64,000 nt of DNA from Planctomycetaceae bacterium. GTDB taxonomy: Bacteria > Planctomycetota > Phycisphaerae > UBA1845 > UTPLA1. Below are positions 7,467 through 17,896 of the stretch, one piece after another. The notes under the pieces were generated by a model. The model ran no database searches. It had not been told where the DNA came from and worked only from the letters and a program-made list of their open reading frames with translations. The position numbers were made by a program, and so were the translations under genes. How positions within the stretch are numbered: position 1 is the first letter of the stretch; the number at the start of each line of letters is the position of its first letter. Location of the stretch: NCBI GenBank assembly GCA_006969385.1, contig CP030884.1, positions 4,830,249 through 4,894,248 on the forward strand. Direction: 5' to 3'.

Positions 7467-9755
7467 TTACTGGGCCCGCCGTAACGATTCGTGCATGTTG
7501 CGGGCCATTTCCGAGACGTCCTTTTGCTTATCCGCAAGGCGTTGCAAGGCGGGTTCCACCGGTGTCGAGTCACCGTTATTCAATTCCACCTCAACCGCCA
7601 GTTTCTCCGTCGTATTGTTAATGCGCAACTGGCAAGCTCGTAGTAACTTCAACTCGGCCGAACCCGGCAGGAGTGGCGAATTACCACCGCCGCCACCGCC
7701 ACCTTCGCCGCCTTCTTGCAACTCCTCTTGTTGCCGCACCACCGCGTCGATGATGTCGCGCAACACGAGTTCCAAGTCTTCCTGCGCCAGCAAGATCGGT
7801 CGGCTCACGTCCGTCACGGCGAGTTGATCGGCCACATATCGCGCATCGTCGCGCACCTGTTCGATTAACGGCGGCAGCACGACCGTCGAACCTTCTTCTT
7901 TCAAAATGAACAAGGCTTCGTCGGCCTGATTGCTGACCCAGCGCTGCTTTTCGACCACTTCGCCGAGCTGGTTTTGATCCTTGCGATCCCAATTATCGAC
8001 ACCCAACTCGCTGAGGCGTCGCGTGGCTTTGTTCACTTCAACTTGTCGGCTCAACATCGCCCGCATGCGCGACTCGAGCGCGGCCAACATCTGCTCTTGT
8101 TGCTCGCGTCGCATCTGTTCGAGTTGTTGCTCCAAATCCTTCTTCGCCTGTTCGAGTTTCTCCAAAGCTTCGGCCTGCTTTTGCACGCCCTCTTCGCCCT
8201 TCTCCTGCTCGAAGCGTTCGGCGGCTTCATCTTGGAAAGGGATGGCTTCTTCCAAAGGTTGCTGCCCCGGCGATTGCTGACCGCCCTGCTGCTGCCCCTG
8301 ATTTTGTTGACTGCTTTGCTGGTTCTGCTGACCCTGTTGGCCCGACTGACCGTCCTGGGCTTCGCCAGACTCGGATGACTCGCTCTCAGACGATTCGCCG
8401 CCCTGGCCCTCGCTCGATTCCGCTGCGCTATCGCCCTCGCCTTCCATGTCTTTCAAAACATCGCGCGACTTCTCGGCGAGTTCGCGTTGTTCCTCGGCTT
8501 CATCCTTTAAAGATAGCTTGTTGCGGCGCGCTTCGATTTCTTCGCCCAGCATTCCCAGAGCCTCTTCCAACGCGGCTTCCGCACTTTGTTGCTGTTGGTC
8601 GGTCTCACCCGGGCTACCACCCTCACGCATGCTTTGTTCTGCGGCGCGCATCGCCTCGGACGCCGCCTTTAACGACTCGCCCGCTTCTGATACGGATTGT
8701 GACGACGATTCACCTTCGCTGGATGACTCGCCTTCTCCCGAAGGTTGTTGACTGTCGCTCGACTCAGCGTCATCCGGTGGAGCGGCCTGCGCCCCTGTAG
8801 GGTTGCCTTCGCTTTTTTCAGTCGACGTTGCGCCACTGTCGTCATTCGATGAGCCGTCGGAGCCCTCGCCCGCTTCCGCCGCGCTTTGCTGCTCCGTTTC
8901 GGCTTCGCGCGCCGCCGCCTCTGCTTCTGCCGCCAGCTTCGCTTCGGCCTCGGCCAGTTGATTCAACGCATCGGCAATTTCATCGAGTTGATCGGCGACC
9001 GATTCGGTCTCACCGCGCAGCGCTGCTTGGCGATCCGCCCGCTCGCCGCTCAGCGCGTTTTCTTTTTGATCCTGCAAGGCCTGTTGACGACCGAGCAAAT
9101 CGCGAACTTGGTCTGCGGCGGCTTGCAAAGACTCGGTCAACTGCTGCTGTCGCACCTGCGCTTCGGCACGTTGCTTTTGACGCCGCTGCTCTTCGACCAA
9201 CTTGTTAAGCGCCTGCTTAAGCTGTTCGAGTCGTTCGATCTCCGCCTTCTGCTCTTCCAAATCGCCGTTCTCGTCGAGCAGCAACCGCAACAATTCGCGC
9301 ATGTGCTGTTCGACCGTTACCTGCCGATCGGCGGCGTCGGTCAAGCTGCCATCGCGTAGTAATGCAACGACATCGTTCACGTCGCCGCGAATATTCTTAT
9401 CGCGCAGCGCGCCCAAACTCTCCAGCATGCGTTTGGCTTTGTCGGGTTCGGTTTTTTCGAGAATCTGCGCAAGTTGAAACATACGGTCTTCGAGTCGCTT
9501 CACGCGATCGCTAACCACGGCCTGACGATCCGCCAACGCTTGATCGGAACCAGACGCAGGGGCCATCGGCGATTCGGCTTCGGTCTCATCCGCCGTTTGT
9601 GCCAATGCCAACGGCGCGCGGAAACTAAGCGACAGCAGTAGCGTCAAAGAAAAGAACAACGCCACCGGTCGACGCGGATTGCTCGCAGAATGACTGCCCC
9701 AGTCGATCATTCCTAAATATCTCATCGCGCGCTCCATCGTTTGCATCTTAGCCAT
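7467..9755 (-). CDS. Large secreted/anchored coiled-coil protein, Gln/Ser/Glu-rich
   Basis: 762 residues. A hydrophobic segment near residues 30-53 (VALFFSLTLLLSLSFRAPLALA) is a signal peptide or anchor. Most of the rest is predicted coiled coil with long runs of E, Q, A and S (EEQKAEIERLEQLKQALNK; EKLEQAKKDLEQQLEQMRRE), broken by a Ser/Gly/Gln linker (about 290-500). A conserved-looking C-terminal part follows a poly-Gly stretch (LELVLRDIIDAVVRQQEELQ, then LKLLRACQLRINNTTEKLAVE). The start overlaps the preceding gene by 8 bp. Its direct coupling to the DUF4175-like membrane protein suggests that the two form a complex. No enzyme motif was seen. Confidence 0.75.
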   Translation of the reverse strand: MAKMQTMERAMRYLGMIDWGSHSASNPRRPVALFFSLTLLLSLSFRAPLALAQTADETEAESPMAPASGSDQALADRQAVVSDRVKRLEDRMFQLAQILEKTEPDKAKRMLESLGALRDKNIRGDVNDVVALLRDGSLTDAADRQVTVEQHMRELLRLLLDENGDLEEQKAEIERLEQLKQALNKLVEEQRRQKQRAEAQVRQQQLTESLQAAADQVRDLLGRQQALQDQKENALSGERADRQAALRGETESVADQLDEIADALNQLAEAEAKLAAEAEAAAREAETEQQSAAEAGEGSDGSSNDDSGATSTEKSEGNPTGAQAAPPDDAESSDSQQPSGEGESSSEGESSSQSVSEAGESLKAASEAMRAAEQSMREGGSPGETDQQQQSAEAALEEALGMLGEEIEARRNKLSLKDEAEEQRELAEKSRDVLKDMEGEGDSAAESSEGQGGESSESESSESGEAQDGQSGQQGQQNQQSSQQNQGQQQGGQQSPGQQPLEEAIPFQDEAAERFEQEKGEEGVQKQAEALEKLEQAKKDLEQQLEQMRREQQEQMLAALESRMRAMLSRQVEVNKATRRLSELGVDNWDRKDQNQLGEVVEKQRWVSNQADEALFILKEEGSTVVLPPLIEQVRDDARYVADQLAVTDVSRPILLAQEDLELVLRDIIDAVVRQQEELQEGGEGGGGGGGNSPLLPGSAELKLLRACQLRINNTTEKLAVEVELNNGDSTPVEPALQRLADKQKDVSEMARNMHESLRRAQ

Positions 9756-11943
9756 CCGATTCGAACAGCGCTTCCAGTTCCCGCTCTAACTCGCGCCGTG
9801 TCGCCTGCGAGATATCCTCCTGTAATCGTAGAATATCCTGCAGCAACGTGACTGCTTCATTGTACCCTTCCCATTTCAACATATCCGCCAGAATGTCCTG
9901 CATGCGGGCCAAAATCGCCGAAATCTGCGTTTCTACCGACCGCAGGGCCTCCGGCGAGAGTCCGTCGCGCAGCCCATCAATCTCATCGGCAGCCAGCGGA
10001 ATTTGCTCGCTTATCAAGGTACGCAACGACGCAATCACGCCGCTACCCAACCGCCGTCGCACCGTCGGCGAGAGCAGGCCGTTGATCTCCAATTCCGAAT
10101 ACAACTGCTCGAATTGCCGCAACACCGTCCGCGCGCGACCGGCAATCTGCCGCTGCGTACGCGCCTCCTGCGAAAGGCGCGTCGCGATCGATGTGCTTAA
10201 GCCTTCGGCAGCACTCGCATCGAACAAATCCAGTATTCGCAGATTCAACTGCCGTTGCGTTTTCACGATCCGTTCGAATTCACCGCGCCATTCGCTTTCG
10301 CGCCGGCCCAATTCCGCTCGCAACGTTTCGGGCGTGACCACGCGCAGTGTATAAGCAACCGACTCGCCTAGGTTGTTCGGTGTTTCAGATCGCCCGCCAT
10401 TGGTCGATTCATTTGCCCCTTCATTTGATACTGGCTGATAATCGCGCGCCCGCAACTGCACCGTAATACGATCGCCCGGCGCCACGCCCAAATCGCTCAA
10501 CTCCCAGTCGCTCGTGCGCACGTATTCGAGTTGATACGGCACCACTTCCGTCTGCGGCACAGCATCCCAAGCGACCGGTGCGTCATCATCCGAATTGCCT
10601 GCGCGCTCCACCCGATACGCCAACGTCACATCGCGTAAGCCCAAATTCTCCTGCACGCTCATCTCTAGCGTCGGCTTCGCATTGGGCACCACCATGTCGC
10701 CCAACCCCGGCAACGTCAGCCGCACATTCGGCGGCGGATCACCCAGCAAGTTAAACAGGAACGTCACCGGACGCGTATCTTCCAAGCCCGTCTCATCGCG
10801 CACATCAAACGAATAGCTACCGCGCCGCTGCGGTTCGAACGCCACGCGCAATTGGTCGCCGTCGACAATCTCGACATCGGCCACCGCCGCATCGCTGCCG
10901 CGCGGCACGAAGCGTGCTTCGGCAATCGGCTGACTCATCGTCGCTTCGATCCGCACACGCGAGCCGCGAATGACATCGGCCGCCACTTCACCTGTCGGCA
11001 GCGTGAACGCATCTTGCTTGGCGTACGACGGCGGCGTTACATGCACCAACGCCGACTCCACAAACGGACGGTTAACCGGCACGATGCGATACCATTGCGT
11101 GCGCTCATCGACACCGAAGCGACCGATGCGAAAGCGCACCCGCAAAGGCCCGCCTAAGGTGCCGTAATCGAGAATAAACTGCTGCGCCCCGCGCCGATCC
11201 ATACTGCGGCTGACCGTGCCGCCGTTTTCCGATTCGATCTCAGCCGTCAACCCGTCCGGCACGGCATCAAGCGCCGTCGCCATCAGCGTCAACTCATCGC
11301 CCAAGGGCCATACCAACTTACCGTCGACAAACCCGTCTGGAACAATGCGCGCTGTAGAGGGCCACGGCGCGTCGCGCCACAACCAATTGCGTTGCACATA
11401 CGCCGCAAACGTATCCGGTAACAATATTGTGGTTGCCGCCACCACCGCCAAAGCTGCCAACAACAACCCGACGAAATTGCGATGGCGATCGGCCCGCAAA
11501 ATACCTTGCGTTTCAACGCGATCGGCGCGTTCCACCGCTGCATCCAACACGCGTTCGACCAGCGCCGGCGAATTACGATGCGGATTGATCTCGGCCTCTT
11601 GTGCAAAAGCGACCGCCGATAGCAGCGTATCACCCAATTCGGGATGCTTGGCTTCGACCAACTGCGCGATGGACGTAACGTCCGCCGAGATCTGCAAAGG
11701 GCGAACAACCCGTTGCCAAAACACGTACCCCAAGGCCGCCGCCACCGACAACGTCAGCAACACGCGCGGCGCCAATCCCAACGCCAGCAACCGATCGGCA
11801 CCGAATTGAAACAAGCCCAGCACCAGCAGTGCCAATACTGTCAGCGCCAAGCCCTCGACCAGCGCATGTCGGCGCAGCCGTCGGCCCAATGCCTCCAATG
11901 GCTGCAAGACAGGCCTCATGTTGTGCTTCGATGCTGATGACAT
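9748..11943 (-). CDS. DUF4175-like membrane protein with large periplasmic part
   Basis: 731 residues. The N-terminus has two transmembrane segments (about 30-48 and 58-78) and a third near 160-178 (FVGLLLAALAVVAATTILLP). The topology and the phrase QLVEAKHPELGDTLLSAVAF recall DUF4175-type proteins. The middle (about 250-480) is beta-rich with Ig-like strands (VHVTPPSYAKQDAFTLPTGE; YSFDVRDETGLEDTRPVTF). The C-terminal about 180 residues are helical with coiled-coil character (LQDILRLQEDISQATRRELE). It follows the second vWA gene after 25 bp. The role is unknown; position and build suggest it carries envelope sensing or assembly work with the vWA proteins. Confidence 0.72.
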   Translation of the reverse strand: MSSASKHNMRPVLQPLEALGRRLRRHALVEGLALTVLALLVLGLFQFGADRLLALGLAPRVLLTLSVAAALGYVFWQRVVRPLQISADVTSIAQLVEAKHPELGDTLLSAVAFAQEAEINPHRNSPALVERVLDAAVERADRVETQGILRADRHRNFVGLLLAALAVVAATTILLPDTFAAYVQRNWLWRDAPWPSTARIVPDGFVDGKLVWPLGDELTLMATALDAVPDGLTAEIESENGGTVSRSMDRRGAQQFILDYGTLGGPLRVRFRIGRFGVDERTQWYRIVPVNRPFVESALVHVTPPSYAKQDAFTLPTGEVAADVIRGSRVRIEATMSQPIAEARFVPRGSDAAVADVEIVDGDQLRVAFEPQRRGSYSFDVRDETGLEDTRPVTFLFNLLGDPPPNVRLTLPGLGDMVVPNAKPTLEMSVQENLGLRDVTLAYRVERAGNSDDDAPVAWDAVPQTEVVPYQLEYVRTSDWELSDLGVAPGDRITVQLRARDYQPVSNEGANESTNGGRSETPNNLGESVAYTLRVVTPETLRAELGRRESEWRGEFERIVKTQRQLNLRILDLFDASAAEGLSTSIATRLSQEARTQRQIAGRARTVLRQFEQLYSELEINGLLSPTVRRRLGSGVIASLRTLISEQIPLAADEIDGLRDGLSPEALRSVETQISAILARMQDILADMLKWEGYNEAVTLLQDILRLQEDISQATRRELERELEALFESDG

Positions 11944-11968
11944 AATCGAATCGGTTTCAATCCTCTTT

Positions 11969-14458
11969 TTAAATCAAGCGCGCGACCTTGCGCAGTGCCC
12001 ACTCGATACACAACAATCCAATCAAAATGGCCAAGACGTAGCCATTGTCCCAAACCGGTCGCGACCGTCCGCGAAAACGCGTGGTGCGACTGGCGTCGGG
12101 AATGAGGCTCGCGATTTCGGCGGCTTCGTCGACATCAAAATAGCGGCTGTCACCGCCAACCTGTTGCACGAATGCCTTGAGTTCGTCGCGCCGCATCTGC
12201 GTGTCGCGCATTTCCAGATTCGACGGCTCCACGTATATCTCGCGCTCGATGGCTCGCAAATCGTCGCGCCGTTCGATTGCCAACCGATACGCTCCCGTGC
12301 CGCGTGCCTGAAAACGCCCTTCGTATTGCCCTTCCGTCCCCGGCACCGGCGCCAGCATAATTTCCTGCAAGCTTGCAGCGCCCGTTTCTTCAGTATCGCC
12401 GCGCGCCGTCACCTTCAAACGCGCTTCCGGCAGCAGCAACGGTTGATAACGCTCGTCCAACAATCGCGCCGACACCACAACCGTATCGCCCGCTTCGTAC
12501 AAGTCGCGATCGGTATCGATCTGCCCCAGCGCGCGGCTACCGGCCAGCTTCCCTTCGACCAAAAATCGAATGAGTTGAATCCAGAATCGATTAAACGGCT
12601 TCTCATCCGATCGCCGCCAACGCCACGTGGTATTGATGCCTAGATAAGCGCTGCGCCCCGCGCCCACATATTGCGTTGCCAATAGCACGTGCCCCCCGTA
12701 AGCATTCACCATGCGCGGATTGCTATGCCGCATCAGCGCTTTGGCGACCGGCTTCTCACGGCGCACCGGGAAGTGCCAAAACAAGCCGCCTAAGCCGCCC
12801 CAAACATCCGGCGTTAGCTGAGCCCGCACACCCTGATCCAAAATCGGATCGCCAGCCGCTTCAGGCGGCACAAAAATCGGCCACGACTTGGTTTGAAAGT
12901 GCCCCAACTCGTTAATAATGATCTCAGCTTCCGGATCGGGCACCACCGGCAAAATCGACACCAAAGGGCGCGTCTTCGGTGAACGGAAGAACTGCCCCGC
13001 AAACTTATTACCCGCCGCAAACAACACACCGCCACCGTAATCGCTGACGTACGTCGCCAGCACGCTGGCCCAGGTCGGGTCGAGCGCCGACGGATCAATG
13101 TCCATCAGGATGATTGCATCATACGCGTTGAGCTTTTCGGTACCCGTCGGCAACTCGGTAATCACGACGTTGCCATCGCGCACCGCATTGATATCCGCCG
13201 ATTGTAGCCACGTGGACAGTTCCACCGTTTCGTCACGTTCGAGCAACCGCATCAAATAGCGATAGTCGTAACTCGGCGCGCCCGCCACCAACAACACCTT
13301 GAGTTGGTCGTCCAAGACTTGCACGCGCGGCGTTAACTCGCGTTCGTTGTCCGTCAGAATCGATTCGGTCGCGATCGGTCGCACCGCCACGCGATACGCC
13401 ACCTCGCCCGGTTTATCGACTTCGCGTTCGATCACCACCGGCTCGATAGTCATAGCGTCCGACGGCGTGACATCGCGCTCAGCCACCAATTCTTCGTTTC
13501 CCTGTTCGCCGCGCCGTTCGTATAACGTAATGTGCAACGGCTCCGTCACGTTGCCTTGTTGTTCGAGATTGATCGTGATGCTAAACGGATCGTTCTTAAA
13601 GACCGACCGCGGTGCCGTCACCGACGCCACCCGCACGTTAATCGGATCTGCCGGATCACCCACACCGACCACATGCGTGGCAACGCGCCGCCCCTTTAAC
13701 AAGCGCGCCACCTCGCTCAACGGCTCACCGCGATTGAACCCGCCATCGGTCAACACCACCAGCCCAGCCAAGGGCGTGTCGCCCAGCGCTTCCAACGCCC
13801 GCCGAACGGCGTGACCGAAATCCGTCGCGCCACCGCCCGTCGAGGTGGCCAACGACAGCGACTCGTCCGCCTTCAGATCGCCATCGTCGTCCGCTGCATG
13901 TTGCATGCGCTGCAACAGCGGCTCCAAACTGCGATCGAAACCAAAGACCGTGACATCGTTCGATTGCGCCAACCCGTCAATCAGCGATTTTTCGTTGCCG
14001 TTCAACAATTCATCAGCCACGGCCAGCCGCTTTAACCCATCCGGCGGCAACGACCCCACGACTTCTGTGGCGCGTGTGCGATCGGCCTCCCGCCGGTAAT
14101 GATCCTGCAAGTCCATACTCGCCGACCGATCGACCAGCACCAGCGTACGCGCATCGAGCCGTCGATCTTCGTAACGCACCAAGACTGGCTCCAAACCGAC
14201 GAAACCGAGTAGCAACAAAACCGTCAGCCGCAACCCGGTAAGTGACCAACGCATCGTGGCCGACATCTTGCCGCGCTTCTCATGACGATACAGCCAATAC
14301 ACGAAATAGCCGCCCAGTAGCGTCAACAAGCCGCCGACCAACAACGCCGTGTCTGGCGACCAGCGCGCTAATTCCAATCGCTGATCGACATCGACCGTGC
14401 GATACGATTGCGCGATCAGGGCGTCGTGCAACAGACTGTTCGTGACCGTGGCCAACAT
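11969..14458 (-). CDS. vWA-domain membrane protein with glutamine-amidotransferase-like middle
   Basis: 829 residues. Transmembrane segments lie at about 37-57 and 71-90, and the last helix is near the C-terminus (VLAILIGLLCIEWALRKVA). The vWA domain (about 103-290) has a complete MIDAS DxSxS at 110-114 (DRSAS). The middle (about 390-620) has a GATase1-like look (VLLVAGAPSYDYRYLMRLL; YVSDYGGGVLFAAGNKFAG), as in the planctomycete and Bacteroidetes proteins often named vWA/glutamine amidotransferase-like. A Cys-His-Glu catalytic set is not evident, so it is probably a binding fold. It starts 4 bp after the BatA-like gene, consistent with tight co-expression. Confidence 0.78.
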   Translation of the reverse strand: MLATVTNSLLHDALIAQSYRTVDVDQRLELARWSPDTALLVGGLLTLLGGYFVYWLYRHEKRGKMSATMRWSLTGLRLTVLLLLGFVGLEPVLVRYEDRRLDARTLVLVDRSASMDLQDHYRREADRTRATEVVGSLPPDGLKRLAVADELLNGNEKSLIDGLAQSNDVTVFGFDRSLEPLLQRMQHAADDDGDLKADESLSLATSTGGGATDFGHAVRRALEALGDTPLAGLVVLTDGGFNRGEPLSEVARLLKGRRVATHVVGVGDPADPINVRVASVTAPRSVFKNDPFSITINLEQQGNVTEPLHITLYERRGEQGNEELVAERDVTPSDAMTIEPVVIEREVDKPGEVAYRVAVRPIATESILTDNERELTPRVQVLDDQLKVLLVAGAPSYDYRYLMRLLERDETVELSTWLQSADINAVRDGNVVITELPTGTEKLNAYDAIILMDIDPSALDPTWASVLATYVSDYGGGVLFAAGNKFAGQFFRSPKTRPLVSILPVVPDPEAEIIINELGHFQTKSWPIFVPPEAAGDPILDQGVRAQLTPDVWGGLGGLFWHFPVRREKPVAKALMRHSNPRMVNAYGGHVLLATQYVGAGRSAYLGINTTWRWRRSDEKPFNRFWIQLIRFLVEGKLAGSRALGQIDTDRDLYEAGDTVVVSARLLDERYQPLLLPEARLKVTARGDTEETGAASLQEIMLAPVPGTEGQYEGRFQARGTGAYRLAIERRDDLRAIEREIYVEPSNLEMRDTQMRRDELKAFVQQVGGDSRYFDVDEAAEIASLIPDASRTTRFRGRSRPVWDNGYVLAILIGLLCIEWALRKVARLI

Positions 14459-14462
14459 GCGG

Positions 14463-16790
14463 TTATCCGCGTCCTCCGAATTTGCAAGCCAAATAGTGTT
14501 CCGTCATCAATGCGCCTATCGCCGCGATCAACAACGGCCACCACAACTCGGTCCGACCGACATCGTCATCGCGCATCAATTGGCTGATATCGTTGAAGTA
14601 CTGGATCTTCAATTTCGGATCGACCGACGCCGTCAGTTCCGCTTCACTGGCTGAGCGCAAATCCGACTCGACCGGATCGACATTGACCGCCGCATAGCGC
14701 ACCGCCGTGCCCGCCTCGCGCTGATTCAATCGAAACTCGTACAAACCACTACGCTCAGCCGCCTCATAGCGCACCACCGAAGCGGCCCCGTCGGTCACCA
14801 CCTGTACAGTGGCTTCCGGTACCGTCGGATAATTCGGTGGTCGCACGATTGCTTCCTTCTCAACCTTAGCCGGATCGACAGGCAAGCTGAGATCGTCGCC
14901 GACCGTCACCATGCGATCGCCTGCATCGGCCCGCGCCATGTATTGCACCAACTCGAGCATCACCGGCAAATAGCTGAAGTTAGACGCCCAGTTATTCCAT
15001 TCCTGATCGGCGGATGACGCCACCCATAACACGCGCCCCCGCCCAAACATCGATTCGACCAACAGCGGCGTGCGAAAACCATCACTCAATCGCGCGATCA
15101 CCAACGGCGTAGCGACGTCGGTATCCTCGTCACCCTCACTTGCCGCCGTCGCCTCGCCATTCGTGCGCCCCCCATTCGTCTCATTGGCAGCATCAGCATC
15201 GGGTTCATTAACGCGCACGAAAGCGTCAAAGCGAATCGTCATTAACACTTCCGCCAATTCGCCGCCGAAGCCGCGCAGAATCGGATGCGCTTCATCCCAG
15301 GTATCGAGATGCACCATCGCCGCACTGGACGGGCTCTCGATAAACTCACCCAATGCCAGCGGCAACAAACCGGCACCCCGGCGATACAAGCTGTCGTTGT
15401 AATAGACCGGGTCGAGCAGATCGCCCGCAAACCAGACCACGCCGCCGCCGGCGTTCGCAAACGCTTCGAGTTTTTCTAAGCCCGCCGGGCTCAGGCGCGC
15501 CACATTCGCCAGCATCACCACGTGGATATCATCCAACGGTAACTCATCGAACTCGACTTCATCGGCCACGCGCACATCGACGCCGCTGGCCGCGCGCCCT
15601 GCCGGTCGCAACGCCGTCCGCAGCAGATACGCCTCATCGCGATACACATCGGCGCTGGGTTCGCCGTTAACGATCATCACATTCAACGCACCGACCACAT
15701 CGAACGCCGCCGCCCGCTGGTTGTCGGCGGCCAAACCATCTTTCCGCGCCGCCGCACCCACCAGTTCGAACGAAACGTAGTTGCCGCCATCCTGAGGAAA
15801 CGTCACTTCGATCGGTTCCGTTACCGTCTCGCCCGGCAGCACTTCGGCCACCGTCACGGGCGGCATGCGACGATCGGCAATCGCGATGCCCACTTGCACG
15901 TCGCGCACCGTCGCAGGCGTATGGTTGGTGATCTCCAAATCGACGCGCACCGGCACGCCCGCCACCACCTGCGCCCGCGCCATCCGCAAACGATCGATCG
16001 ACAAATTAGCAGGCTCGGCCACGCCCACATCGATCAAAATACATTGTGTGGACAACTGCGAATCGGCACTCGCAACAAACGCCGCCGTCGGTCGTTGCGT
16101 CGGATCGTTGCTCGCACCGCTGACCCAATCGTGTCGTTGGAAGTCGCTGAAGACATACACAACGGCATTCGCGCGCGTGGGATCGTTCTGCAACCGTTCG
16201 GCGATGGCGTTGCACGCGCGATTAAAGTCGACCGTGCTTTGCGTGACCTCTAACCCCACCAGCACTTCGGCCAGCTTGATTTGGTTTTCGTCATTTAGGT
16301 TCGGCACCGAGACCAACGGCGTTTGCGCTTGGCTAGCCAAATATAGGCTCACCGCATCGCTGCCACTTTGGGCCGCGATCTGTTGCACCAAACCGTTGCA
16401 GGCGACCAACGCCTTCTTAAAACTCGAACCCGCCGCCGTGCTTTGTTGATCGACGTAGGTCATCGACAGCGAATCATCGATCAACACCACGTGTTCGATA
16501 CTACCGCCGCCTACCAAGCGGCCGAGCCAACCCGAACCGAGAAACGGCCGCGCCAGCGCCAGCGCGAGCAACAATACTGCCAAACAGCGTAACGCCAACA
16601 CGATCCATTGCTCCATCTGCACCCGTCTGCGATTGCGCTTTTGCGCTTGCAGCAGAAAATCCATCGCCGCCCACCGCACCGTACGGAACTTGCGCCGCGA
16701 AAGAATATGAATGATGATCGGCCCGGCGATTGCGCCGGCCCCCGCCACCATCCACGGGTTAAAGAAGAAGTTGGACAACCAAGGAATCAT
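14463..16790 (-). CDS. BatA-type vWA membrane protein
   Basis: 775 residues. The N-terminus is the classic BatA module: a hydrophobic start (FFFNPWMVAGAGAIAGPIII), the basic HILSRRKFRTVRW motif, and a second transmembrane segment with the LALARPFL ending (about 62-84). The vWA domain (about 100-280) has MIDAS DDSLS at 105-109. A long periplasmic part follows, and a last transmembrane segment precedes the C-terminus (LWWPLLIAAIGALMTEHYL). In Bat (Bacteroides aerotolerance) and related loci such proteins work with MoxR ATPases and DUF58 proteins, which are encoded just before it. The 89-bp gap to DUF58 contains a GC-rich hairpin (16846-16860). Confidence 0.86.
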   Translation of the reverse strand: MIPWLSNFFFNPWMVAGAGAIAGPIIIHILSRRKFRTVRWAAMDFLLQAQKRNRRRVQMEQWIVLALRCLAVLLLALALARPFLGSGWLGRLVGGGSIEHVVLIDDSLSMTYVDQQSTAAGSSFKKALVACNGLVQQIAAQSGSDAVSLYLASQAQTPLVSVPNLNDENQIKLAEVLVGLEVTQSTVDFNRACNAIAERLQNDPTRANAVVYVFSDFQRHDWVSGASNDPTQRPTAAFVASADSQLSTQCILIDVGVAEPANLSIDRLRMARAQVVAGVPVRVDLEITNHTPATVRDVQVGIAIADRRMPPVTVAEVLPGETVTEPIEVTFPQDGGNYVSFELVGAAARKDGLAADNQRAAAFDVVGALNVMIVNGEPSADVYRDEAYLLRTALRPAGRAASGVDVRVADEVEFDELPLDDIHVVMLANVARLSPAGLEKLEAFANAGGGVVWFAGDLLDPVYYNDSLYRRGAGLLPLALGEFIESPSSAAMVHLDTWDEAHPILRGFGGELAEVLMTIRFDAFVRVNEPDADAANETNGGRTNGEATAASEGDEDTDVATPLVIARLSDGFRTPLLVESMFGRGRVLWVASSADQEWNNWASNFSYLPVMLELVQYMARADAGDRMVTVGDDLSLPVDPAKVEKEAIVRPPNYPTVPEATVQVVTDGAASVVRYEAAERSGLYEFRLNQREAGTAVRYAAVNVDPVESDLRSASEAELTASVDPKLKIQYFNDISQLMRDDDVGRTELWWPLLIAAIGALMTEHYLACKFGGRG

Positions 16791-16879
16791 GCGTGTGCTG
16801 CTACCGCAGCGCCTCCATTAAGAAACTGAAATCGCGTACAAAACTGCCGGGTACCCCGGCCCCTCTGGGGCTGGGGACA

Positions 16880-17809
16880 TCACCGCGCCGCCTTCACCTG
16901 CGCCAACCGCGCCGCCAAATAACTCCGCAGCGCCACATCCAACGGCGTCGCCGACGACAACGAAACAAAATCGATCCGACTGTTCGTACAAGCTCGCCGG
17001 AGCTTCGTTTCAAACTCGTCCAGAGCCGCCAGATACGCGCGCTTCAACGCCTGTGGATCGGCCGTCAACTTGTCATCGGGTGTTTCCAGCCCCACGAACT
17101 CGGTGTTATCCATAAACGGAAAGCTGCGCTCGTCTTCGTCGAGAATGTGAAACACCAGTACCTCATGCCCGCCATAGCGCATCTGCTGCAGTGTCGGAAT
17201 CACAATATCCGGATCGATCAACAAATCGGAGATCACCACCGCCATCGAGCGCCGCTGTAAGCGGCTGGCAATGCGTCGAAAGACCGCGCCGTCATCGGAA
17301 GGTTTCTCCAACCGCGCCGCTTCCAAGCGACCGATCACCTGACGCAAGTGTCCCAAATTGGTCAACGGCGGCATATCGGCTTTAACCTTCTCGTCGAACA
17401 GCATCAAGCCCGCGCCATCCTGCTGATGCGTGAGCAAATACGCGAGACACGCCACCAGCGTCGCACCGTATTCAAACTTGGTCAGCCGCGCTGTTTTGCC
17501 GTCAGCCTCCGGATAGCGCATCGAAAGCGACGTATCCAATATCAGGTGCGTGCGCAGATTGGTCTCTTCTTCGTATTGTTTGACGTAGAGCCGATCCGAC
17601 CTACCCAGCACGCGCCAATCGAGATGCCGCAAGTCGTCGCCCGCAACATACTCCTTATGTTGTGCAAACTCCACCGAGTACCCGTGATAGGGGCTGCGAT
17701 GCATGCCGCTGACGAAACCTTCAACCGCCAACCGCGCGCGCAGCTCCAGATCGCTGATGCGCGCGAGTACGTCGGGCTGCAGATAGGTTCGCTTGTCGTT
17801 ACCGGCCAA
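16880..17809 (-). CDS. DUF58 (vWA-like) protein of MoxR operon
   Basis: 309 residues, initiating at TTG (17809) with AGGAAAG upstream on the minus strand. The DUF58 signature is plain: AGDDLRHLDWRVLGRSDRLY (about 57-76), followed by a vWA-like MIDAS DTSLS at 92-96. It is cytoplasmic, with no transmembrane segment, as in the short DUF58 forms. DUF58 proteins are encoded almost always beside MoxR ATPases and are thought to be handled or assembled by them. Here moxR is the preceding gene (87-bp gap) and the BatA-like protein the next, giving the canonical order. Confidence 0.9.
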   Translation of the reverse strand: MAGNDKRTYLQPDVLARISDLELRARLAVEGFVSGMHRSPYHGYSVEFAQHKEYVAGDDLRHLDWRVLGRSDRLYVKQYEEETNLRTHLILDTSLSMRYPEADGKTARLTKFEYGATLVACLAYLLTHQQDGAGLMLFDEKVKADMPPLTNLGHLRQVIGRLEAARLEKPSDDGAVFRRIASRLQRRSMAVVISDLLIDPDIVIPTLQQMRYGGHEVLVFHILDEDERSFPFMDNTEFVGLETPDDKLTADPQALKRAYLAALDEFETKLRRACTNSRIDFVSLSSATPLDVALRSYLAARLAQVKAAR

Positions 17810-17896
17810 GTGCGTGGGTCTTTCCTGGGCTCGTTAGTTCAATTCATCAAACGCGCGCCGCGGCGACGGCACGGTTCCGCATCCGTGCGGCAATGC